Part shown: positions 49,709-58,163 of the stretch, piece after piece
How the letters are laid out: every line of letters starts with the position of its first letter
Position numbering within the stretch: position 1 is the first letter of the stretch
Assembly: GCA_963691705.1 (NCBI GenBank)
Contig: OY829540.1
Location: 64,776,367-64,840,366, forward strand
DNA: 64,000 nucleotides
Source of the DNA: Viola odorata
Lineage: Eukaryota > Streptophyta > Magnoliopsida > Malpighiales > Violaceae
Reading direction: 5' to 3'
Notes under the pieces: model-generated
The model's input: the letters and a program-made list of their open reading frames with translations, nothing else
What the model was told of the DNA's origin: nothing
The model's database searches: none
Program-made: the position numbers and the translations under genes

Positions 49709-50847
49709 ATGCAACTTCCTCTCATCCTCCTAGTACCGAACAATCCTTCTTCTCCGTTGTCGTCATCTCCTCGCTTCCAATTCTTCTTCAGCCGGCCGTT
49801 TCTTCCGATTCTCAACCGCAATGCTTCCGTCCACTTCGACCTCCTCCGCTCATCCTCTGTTGTGATGATGATTGCCGGAGCAGTGACATTCGACGCGCCT
49901 GCAATTGACGCTACCGAGTCAGAAGTGGAAGAATGTGTGTTAGTATTCGAAATGGGCATCACTCGCACGCTTTCTCCGGCGCTTACGGTGGAGCACGGCC
50001 TCCGGAGCATTCAGGAAGCTGTTGAGGAACTGAAACTGAAGCCTTCTCTGCCTAGCCATGGAGTGTTCCGGTTTCAGGTTGCGGTGCCGCCGAGTCCGAA
50101 AGCTTTGAGTTGGTTCTGCTGTCAGGCGGAGTCTGGTGGAGTGTTTCCGCTGTTCTTTTTGTCGAAGGAAAGAGAAAATCCGTCTTGCAAAGATATTCAT
50201 CTCCACAGAACGCGCGGAGTGCTTGGGATTGGAGCTGCAATGTATTTTAGTGGTGGTTCAGGAATGAAGAGTTCTATTAGAGGTTAATTATTATGTTATT
50301 CCTTGTTCTTATTGGCATGCCTTAATTTAAAAATGATTCTCATATGAAGGGTGTTGGTGCAGATTTTTATCCGGAGATGTAATGCCCGTAAATTGTTATG
50401 GTTTTGTGGATGCAACTTTTGACGTGGATTTAGCCTCAATGAAGCATGAGGCTGGTTCCTTTTACTTTTTCCTGAGGTATTGCATTGATCACATTCTTCT
50501 GATATCTCTTTATGCTGTTTGAGATTCAGCTAAGGGTAACTCTGATTCTTAGTTGTTAAAATGGACTTGGTTTGACAGATTGAGTTAGATGAGCGAGAGG
50601 ATGTCTCTATTCTAGTGGCAACACTGGCTTGGATTAACCTTGCCCACCATCTTTCTTTCAATTGCCATTTAACTAAGGGTGCTCGTAATTTATTTTACTG
50701 TTTCTCTTACGGAAGTATATATTTGTTTGTTGTTTGTTGTTTGTTGTTTCTTGTCTAATAACTATGCTCTATTCTAGGAACCTGTTAAGGATGAAGAAGA
50801 CATAATTAAGTATTGTGAAGTTTAGACACCCTGGAATAGTTGCTGTG
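49709..50847 (+). pseudogene. PHYLLO: Deleted fragment of the PHYLLO (menaquinone/phylloquinone) gene
   Basis: PHYLLO is a chloroplast multidomain enzyme of phylloquinone synthesis (MenF remnant, MenD, MenC, MenH). The first exon, from ATG 49709, reads through a Ser/Pro-rich transit-like segment into TLSPALTVEHGLRSI, FRFQVAVPPSPKALSWFC and VFPLFFLSKE, typical of the N-terminal MenF part. Exon-like blocks follow: 50363-50476 (RFLSGDV and AGSFYFFL) and from about 50579 (ELDEREDVSILVATLAW). The next block, 50778-50847, jumps to the distant MenC domain: EPVKDEEDIIKYCE joined in another frame to KFRHPGIVAV. MenD and most of MenC are absent. Two exon junctions also do not keep phase. So this is a severely deleted copy, not a working gene. 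Confidence 0.75.
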
Positions 50848-50916
50848 GTATGTAACTGAATATTTTTTCGTAATTGTGCTAACGGTGGACTTACAAACCA
50901 CAGTTAATTTCTGTTT

Positions 50917-52321
50917 GGGGTTATAGCATAAAAGCCCCCTGTACTATCGCGAAAAATAGAATCCTCCCCTGTACTAAAAAAAATGATGAACCGACCCATA
51001 AACTATTGGTCGGTGGCATAAGGGCCAAAACTAACAGTCAAACTAACTGACTGTTAGTTTTGACCCAGCGTAGCCGGTTCCATTTATTTCCTTCCCTGTT
51101 GTTTTTTTTCTTCTTTTCATTTCTTTAAAAAATTAGAAAAAATGTAATTAATTTAAAAAATTCAGAAAATTAATATAATTAATTTAAAAAATTCAGAAAA
51201 TTAATATAATTAATTTTAAAAATTTAGAAAGATATTTATTTATTTTATATATTTTTGTTCTTTTTCTTTTTTCATTATCAACCCCTCCTGCAAATCCCAA
51301 TTAATAAAATCAGTGTCCAAATCCCAATTCAATCAACCAGTGTCCAAATCCCAATTCAATCAACCCCTCCTGTAAATTAAAATTCAACCCTCTTGCTAAT
51401 TAATAAAACCCAGCCATCGCCGGCCACACCCAAAACAGTCGGACCCGATCACCGACCACAACCATCCGCCCAGCCAAATCCCAAACCATCCGCCCAGCCA
51501 AATCCCAAATCACCGACCACAACCATCCGCCCAGCCACCACGCACCCAAAACCAACACACCGCCTTACCCAACACCACAGCCACCACACACTCAACCCAA
51601 TCCAAACAGTAAAGAAAAAGAAAAGGGAAGAGAAGAAAAGAAAAGTAGAAAGAAAAAAAGAAAAGAGGTGGCGGCTGAAGGCAGTGCTACTTGAGGGAAG
51701 AAGATGATGTTTTTGGGGTTTGTAGGGTTTGGGAGTAGATTGGCTGCTAGGTTATAAATAAAGATGTTTAGTTTTTTTTTTTTTTTTTAAATTTCTGAAT
51801 ACTATTTTTAAACTATTTTTTGTGTAAACAAAAATTAAAATAATTACTGAAACTAAAATTAAAAAAAGAGTAAAATAAATAAGACCAAATAAGTTTTATA
51901 TTATTTATTATTAATGAAAAGAAAACATTTTTTTGTAATTCATAATTTTTTTAGAATTTGTACATTTTTTTGAATTTTTACAATTTTTTGAATTTTTAAA
52001 AATAATATAAAATATTTTTCTGAATTTTTTAAATTAATACATTATTTTCAGAATCTTTTAAATTAATTACATTATTTTAAAAAAAAATTAAAATTAATTA
52101 CATTATTTTTTTAATTTTTTAATGAAAAAAAAGGGAACAATAGGTTTTTTATTTTGGTAACCTGCTGTCACAGGTCAAAACTAACATTCCGTTAGTTTGA
52201 CTAACGGTTTAGGCCTTTTTGCCACTGACCGATAGTACAAGGATCCGTTCATCACTTTTTTTAGTACAGGGGAGGATTCTATTTTTCGCGATAGTACAGG
52301 GGGCCTTTATGCTATAACCCC
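50917..52321. mobile_element. Mutator-like element (non-autonomous MULE)
   Basis: 1405 bp with long terminal inverted repeats (about 110-150 bp). Both ends begin GGGGTTATAGCATAAA and share the block TACTATCGCGAAAAATAGAA. It is flanked by a perfect 9-bp duplication, TTTCTGTTT (50908-50916 and 52322-52330), diagnostic of Mutator-like elements. The interior has no transposase. It holds a C-rich block at 51400-51620 encoding Pro/Thr/His-rich repeats (HPKPTHRLTQHHSHH), which may be captured or low-complexity sequence. Confidence 0.92.
51393..51707 (+). other. Proline-rich open frame inside the MULE
   Basis: 104 codons containing short tandem repeats (PSAQPNPK twice) then a basic Lys/Arg/Glu tail. 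Base use differs sharply from the A/T-rich element around it, as in Pack-MULE captures, but low-complexity expansion explains it equally well. I do not call it a gene. Confidence 0.3.
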
Positions 52322-52330
52322 TTTCTGTTT

Positions 52331-53570
52331 TTGTTAATTATTTTTTTTCTTTTTGTAGAGAAAGCCAGGAAACGATTGTACCATGGGAATATCTCAACAT
52401 CCAGAACGCGGTTCTCCATCTTCGATCTGAAATTCAAGGTACAGTTAAGGTATTGGTATAAGATTGTAATCGAACAATCAAATAGTCAGTTTACTCTCAT
52501 TCTTTTCCAATACCGTAACTTACCGTCTTTTTTTTTCTTGCAGTAACAATCGCCGTCGTACCTTCCCTTCCCTTCCTTTGAGGAGGCATGTGACTCACAC
52601 GCAAGAAACCAGTGCATCGGAGTGGCCATAATTGAAGAAAAATATATCCCCGCAAACTGTTTGACAAAATGAGCAAGAGACCGTCGCTGCTCAGTTTGTC
52701 AAGGATGCGCCGTATACTATACTGGTAATGGCTTTAAATTGTGCTTTGCAATGGTTGTTTGATTTCTCTGATTTTTTTTCTGTTGACTTGAGTTAAAGAT
52801 GCTATCTATTTGCAAATTTTGTTGATAACTACTTACCAAGCAGTACATGCTATATTATCTCAAAAAATTAGGGGGGAAATGCCTCATGCAGTATGCAGAA
52901 TTATGTCCTTAGAAGTAGCTAACATTTCAGTTAGTAAGTAGACTTGCTCATGGACGCTGTAGTTGTTTGAAGAACATTTTGAAATTTTACATATTGGTGA
53001 TTGACGAGCAATTGTAAGTTTTGTCGTTTTCTGTTGAAATGTTTTTTCCTCTCTTCAAAAATATTTCGGGGTTTCCAATTTTTGCAGATTTTGCTCCCTA
53101 CACTTGTGATGTTCCAGTAATTCTTAGTTAAATCTTGGCAAAATTATTGAGTACACAACAACGAATATGGATGATTCTTCTGCAAAACGTTCTTCCTTCG
53201 CGCACTCTCTTAATCCTTTGGAAATGCCCTGCCAGGCTGCCACACCATTTTGATGATACGAATGAACAACTTACACCTCTTTTTAATACCCATAGACGCA
53301 AGACAAACACAACACACTGTTGATTTTGGACTTAAATTGTTTGAATTGACTATCTGGGCCTCCTTTACCTCTTTAGTCAACTCTAGTATGATCTCTCTTA
53401 TCTTGTTACGGAAAGGTTCTCTGATGTGAGTTTTATTTGGTGGCATGGCCAACAAAATAAGCTTTTATTTTAGTGCCCTTTTTAAGGAAGTACATCTGCA
53501 TGTGAATATTGTACTGCAGTTATCTTGTTGTTTCAGTAGCATGGTACTGGCAGACCTTGAAGCTCAAACT
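52331..53570. other. Exon-like pieces of unassigned origin
   Basis: A polypyrimidine tract with TTTTGTAG precedes 52362-52440, which ends AAATTCAAG|GTACAG, so it looks like an exon (IVPWEYLNIQNAVLHLRSE in one frame). Another block, 52545-52735, includes TVAAQFVKDAPYTIL. I do not recognise the parent gene. They may belong to the same rearranged locus as the PHYLLO fragment. Confidence 0.3.
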
Positions 53571-53572
53571 TG

Positions 53573-54100
53573 TGCAGACGGATATGAGACTGCATTAGTA
53601 TAGAAACTGAAAATTGATTGTAATTGTGTTTATAATTCCCTTGATGATTTCATTTACAACTGATGCTACCTATTTATATACACCTTGAGTTTGAGACAAC
53701 AACTAATGCTATGAAACGTATCTGTTGACACTATTAATGGTCATATATTCAACGTCTCTGTGTTGCCAACGTCTTCAACTTATCTCTGCTGTTACTGCAT
53801 ACGTTATGTTGGTATATCTGTGCTGTTACTGCATACGTTATGTTGGTGATGGGCTTTTGACATTGCGTGGGCTTAATACTCCCCAGTAAGCTGAGGATGG
53901 GGTGACGCCAGACTTAGTTTGAAACGAAGGAAATTAAACCGTTTGGTGGAGAGCGACTTCGTTAATACATCAGTAACTTGATCGGAGGTGGAGACATACT
54001 GAACAGAGGGTTCACCCTTCTTGACAAGATCCCGAACAAAATGAAAGTCATCCTCGACGTGTTTTGTGCGAGCATGAAATACTGGAGAAGTGGAATTCCA
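53573..54100 (-). mobile_element. Ty1/copia remnant (RNase H tail plus probable 3' LTR)
   Basis: On the minus strand, 54100-53873 reads SPVFHARTKHVEDDFHFVRD and later STSDQVTDVLTKSLSTKRF, ending GEY-stop. This is the conserved C-terminus of copia RNase H. The rest of pol is missing. The following 53870-53573 is probably LTR sequence and contains a duplicated block (CTGTTACTGCATACGTTATG at about 53790 and 53822). Confidence 0.8.
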
Positions 54101-54311
54101 TTACCAGGGAACATGTCGTTCAAGTCAAAATCCGGCCAGAATTCAACGAATTACGTGGGCCCATCCTCAAACGCGTCCAGTTTATCTGCTTACCTTGTCC
54201 GAACGCGTAGGCCCCAAATGCTCAAGACTCGCATCTCTGATCCCCAACTCAAAACCCGTAGCTGTTCCTGCTTCTGCTTCAATCGATCACTTCATGGACG
54301 AAATTTTGCAA

Positions 54312-54980
54312 ATGAGAACTCCCACCTCCTTCTTGCCTCTCCTTTTCCTTATATCTTTCTCTCTCCTCCCCACCCTCTCTTTCTCCCTCCTGCCCACCTT
54401 CTCCCCCACCGACAACTACCTCATCAGCTGCGGCTCCGCCGTGGATTCCACCGTCGACAACCGCCGTTTCGTTTCCGATTCCACCTCACCTTATCTTCTC
54501 GCAACCGGGTCAATTCCAGTCTCTAACCAAAACCCATCTCCGGATTCCCCTCAAATTTACAATACTGCCAGGGTTTTCAAGCATCCTTCAAGGTATGTTT
54601 TCAAAATTCAAGACCATGGAACCCATTTGGTACGGTTACATTTCCAATCTTTTGCCTCTTCCAATTTGGACTTAAAGGATGCTCTTTTTCATGTTCTTGT
54701 GAATGATCATGTCGTTTTGAGCAATTTCACTTTAGCTAATTACATGAGGAACTATGTTATTAAGGAGTATTTTATATGGGTTGATTCGGATAAGGTTGTA
54801 GTTACGTTTGTTCCATCAGAAGCTGATAGATTTGGGTTTGTCAATGCTATTGAAGTGATCTCCGCGCCTAAAGATTTGATTGGTGATACTGCAACTTTGG
54901 TGAATGGTAATAAAGATGACAAATTTGATGGGCTAGCTAGGCAATCACTTGAAACTGTATATAGGATCAATGTTGGTGGT
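54312..54980 (+). pseudogene. CrRLK1L receptor kinase gene, 5' part (malectin-like domain 1)
   Basis: CrRLK1L receptors (THESEUS/FERONIA family) sense cell wall state at the plasma membrane. The start MRTPTSFLPLLFLISFSLL gives a signal peptide, then the mature motif FSPTDNYLISCGS. The first malectin-like lobe follows: SPDSPQIYNTARVF, THLVRLHFQSF, VIKEYFIWVD, FGFVNAIEVISAPKD, ending SLETVYRINVGG. It most resembles Arabidopsis At5g24010 as I remember it. The frame is intact but is cut at 54980 by a 7.0 kb LTR element. The remaining ectodomain resumes at 61979. The copia remnant ends about 210 bp before the start, so the promoter may be altered. Confidence 0.85.
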
Positions 54981-55777
54981 TGATAATACAAAAGTATATC
55001 ACAAGGGCACAACGGACATTGTACCTTCACAAAGTACCGTTGACTAGTCAAAACGGCACATGACCGGTTTGACCAAGTCAAGCATATGAAACGGCATCGT
55101 GACCGATTGACCAAGTCAACGGGAATAAGTGACCAAAGGACAAGTCTAGCCCGATCGCCTCAAAACGGCACGAAGCCGATCCACTCGCTAAGCTGTGAAG
55201 AAACGGATCGACACCTCTTCAAACATTGACCAGGTCAATGTTCTCCAAACGGCAGCATGCCGATTCCACACAACGGCAGTGTGCCGATTCGCTATAAACG
55301 GCTTAAAGCCTACAACAAAGGTGCACTGTATACTATTTCTATTAAATCAGTGGTCAAAGCCACACATGGGAGACAACATTTCCTGCTCCCACTCAACCAT
55401 TATAAAACTATTACCCATAGGGAATGTTTATCCTCCCAAAGGTATGGTCTCTACTTTATATTTATTAACTCTTACTTTTGAACCACTTTGTGGAAAAAAG
55501 AGGAAAGGTGTCAGTAGATCTAACCACTCCAACCACTCTAGTCCTACATAAGGACTAGAGGGAAAGAGAGGAGGGACAGATCTGGAGCTCCCAAAAAGAG
55601 GCAGACACTGTTCCGATATACATTCTCTGCATCTTAATCCAAACACTGACTTTGGCATTGGAGATTCTCCGCCGGAGCAAGCCTCCGGTGGTTTTGCAGG
55701 TCGCTCAAGGGGCTCCGACCACACTCCCCGAGATGCCATTAGACGGAAAAGCCCTCCTATCCATCCTTGGATTATCA
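54981..55777 (+). repeat. 5' LTR of the gag/antisense element
   Basis: 797 bp, TG...CA ends. Immediately followed, after two bases, by TGGTGCTTTCGTTGAGAGC, the likely primer binding site. It contains several AACGGCA/GCCGAT motifs that recur through the element. Confidence 0.92.
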
Positions 55778-55875
55778 AATGGTGCTTTCGTTGAGAGCTT
55801 TTGAAGTTTCAAGTGAGCAAGCCTTGAGATTCAAAGCTCTTCCTTCTCAATAATTTGGGGTTTTCATTTCCAAAA

Positions 55876-56973
55876 ATGGCATCCAATCAAGATCTTCAAT
55901 CAAATCAGCCCACTGGTGCTGCTACGGGTCAACGTGAAACACCACCAGCCCAAGCTTCACTTTTTCCAGCGGAAATAAGTGCTACTGCTCGTCGGCTTAA
56001 TTTCCTAGAAAACCCATTTCCAGGCGTTCCTCACCCAGATCTACCTGCTGCCGGCATTCCACCTGCAATCATGCACGAGTTTGCAGCTTTGCATCATAGG
56101 ATGGACGTGATGATGGCAACGCTCATGGAAAAAATTCCTCTGCCCAACAGTCAACAACCTATTCCTCAACAAATCCACCATCACCCGCCAGTAATCTCCT
56201 CTTCTGCGCCTCCACCGCTGGCGGATCCACAAGCTGGGTCAGTTCATCAGACCAGAAAGAGAAGACTAGAGAGATCGGTGACCCAGCATCACCCCGAGAC
56301 AGACCGCTCAAAAAGTGGACGAGACCTGTCCAGAAAATCTGTTCCTCGACCAGATCGGGAAGAGCAGGATGATGATCCAAAGAATCCGTTGACATTTCGG
56401 ATTCGGAAACATCAAGTAAGCAGGCATGTTAAGCTACCGTCCGATCACTACCATGGGACAGCAGATCCTACGGTTCATGTGAGTTCAGTAAAGAAACATG
56501 TTAAGTTTTTTACTAGAAATGATGAGGCTTTATGCCAAATATTTGTGATGACCCTTAAAGGGATAGCCAACACTTGGTTTGAGAAGTTACCAGCCGGATC
56601 TGTTGACTGTTTTGAGCATCTGGAAAAGGCATTCAGAAGCCGATTCAGCTCATGCATTCCGATGGAAAAATCTTCAGCCGTTCTGTTTGACATACTGCGG
56701 AAATCCGGAGAATCGTTGGCTGCATATGTGGCAAGATTCAACACGGAGCTAGCCGTCCTTCCTGACGTGGCGCCCGCCTTTGCAGCGGAGGCTGTAAGAA
56801 GGAACTGTAAATACCGAGAATTGGAAAATGCTTTGATTGCAAACACTCCTAAAACCTTGGATCTTTTGCGGATTGAGGTAGAAAAATATTCCAGAATGGA
56901 AGAAGCTGACCACCGAAGGAGGAAACGGGAGGAACCCGATCTCCAGAGTGCAAAAAAGAAGCAATCGGCATGA
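55876..56973 (+). CDS. gag: Retrotransposon Gag protein
   Basis: Intact frame of 365 residues from the ATG MASNQDLQSNQ (an upstream in-frame ATG at 55855 is also possible). The N-terminal half is Pro/Gln-rich and low-complexity, then basic (RKRRLERSVTQ). The second half has the plant retrotransposon gag domain: DPTVHVSSVKKHVKFFT, LCQIFVMTLKGIANTWFEKL, FEHLEKAFRSRF, SGESLAAYVARFNTEL. It ends in a basic KKKQSA tail without a CCHC zinc knuckle. There is no downstream protease or polymerase frame. The Gag would package RNA in virus-like particles if expressed; this is inferred from the family. Confidence 0.85.
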   Translation: MASNQDLQSNQPTGAATGQRETPPAQASLFPAEISATARRLNFLENPFPGVPHPDLPAAGIPPAIMHEFAALHHRMDVMMATLMEKIPLPNSQQPIPQQIHHHPPVISSSAPPPLADPQAGSVHQTRKRRLERSVTQHHPETDRSKSGRDLSRKSVPRPDREEQDDDPKNPLTFRIRKHQVSRHVKLPSDHYHGTADPTVHVSSVKKHVKFFTRNDEALCQIFVMTLKGIANTWFEKLPAGSVDCFEHLEKAFRSRFSSCIPMEKSSAVLFDILRKSGESLAAYVARFNTELAVLPDVAPAFAAEAVRRNCKYRELENALIANTPKTLDLLRIEVEKYSRMEEADHRRRKREEPDLQSAKKKQSA

Positions 56974-57300
56974 AGCCGATATGCAGATCGGTCAGCCGAT
57001 TTCTCTTTAATGCCGTTGTCCAGATCAGAGGGCGAAACGGCAAAATGTTCAAAGCGGCATCTGGCCAAACCGTCAAAAACAGAGATAAGTCCGATTTGTT
57101 TTATCTTTGTTAAATTTTCTGGGATATTATGTATAACATGAATTATCAAATATTTCCAAGCAATGAAAAATATATATTCGCAAGTATTGTTTCTCATATG
57201 ATTGCAGATCTTGAGAAAACAAAAACAAATCAGCCGTGGACGTAAGTCATTTTAGACCGAACCACGTCACCAAAATCCAAGAATTGGCGGATGTAATTTC

Positions 57301-57480
57301 TACTAGGGCTACCTAAGGCGTTGCCTGGGAACGCCAACAACCAAATCGGCTCCAGCCCGATTGGTTCAAAACGCTACTAGGGCTACCTAAGGCGTTGCCT
57401 GGGAACGCCAACAACCAAATCGGCTCCAGCCCGATTGGTTCAAAACGCTACTAGGGCTACCTAAGGCGTTGCCTAGGGAT
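57301..57480. repeat. 74-bp tandem repeat
   Basis: Units starting TACTAGGGCTACC at 57301, 57375 and 57449 (the third diverges after about 30 bp). The period is exactly 74. Confidence 0.95.
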
Positions 57481-57544
57481 GCCAACAGCTTGATCAGCGA
57501 AAGCCTGATAAGTCCTACAAAGCAGCAGCCTGATTGGTTCAAAT

Positions 57545-57725
57545 TGCCAACAATACATATATTGCAAACGATACATATATTGCAAACGATACATATACTG
57601 CCAACGATACATATATCGCCACCAAGGCATATATCGTTATTGAGGCATATATCGCTATTGATGCATATATCGCTATTGATGCATATATCGTTATTGATGC
57701 ATATATCGTCATCAAGGCATATATA
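57545..57725. repeat. 18-bp minisatellite
   Basis: About ten units of the type CGATACATATATTGCAAA / TGATGCATATATCGCTAT. Because the period is a multiple of three, several frames stay open with peptides such as DICINS repeated; these are not genes. Confidence 0.9.
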
Positions 57726-58163
57726 CATTGCCATCACATAAAGACCATGATGGTCATGCTGATCAGACAGACAGCAAAATTACAAAGTCCGCTCCAAAAC
57801 GGCAAAGCTACAAGGTCCGTTGCAAGCGGCAAATTTTCAAAGACATCTTCTGCCTTATCAGTCGGCAATATTGTCAAAACGGCCCAGTGCCAAATCGACA
57901 AAGAGGCCAAGTCAAAACGGTTGCAAACCTCAAAACGGCCATAACAGAACGACAAGCGCCTGATTCCGCTAAACAAAAAGAGATAAGTTCAATTTCAATT
58001 GTTCTATCTTTGTTTTTATTTTTCTGGAGTATGATATATATATAACAGAAATCATTAAACAGTAGCAATTACTAAAAATTGCAAAATTATATATATATTC
58101 CGAATGATAATTGTCCATTACAAAATGAGCCACATCGGCATTAACCAAAACATTGCTAGATGT

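Noticed and set aside
49522..49908. 128-codon plus-strand frame overlapping the PHYLLO start
   Set aside because: Another frame (from 49709) carries the recognisable PHYLLO homology; this one is low-complexity Ser/Pro shadow.
54105..54311. Upstream in-frame extension of the CrRLK1L frame
   Set aside because: The signal peptide begins at MRTPTSFLPLL (54312); the upstream part has no family similarity and abuts the copia remnant.
55195..55551. 118-codon frame repeated at 61396-61752
   Set aside because: Lies wholly in the LTRs of the gag/antisense element, with no recognisable domain.
57387..57944. Repetitive open frames (DICINSDICIN-type)
   Set aside because: They are encoded by the 18-bp minisatellite, whose period keeps frames open by chance.
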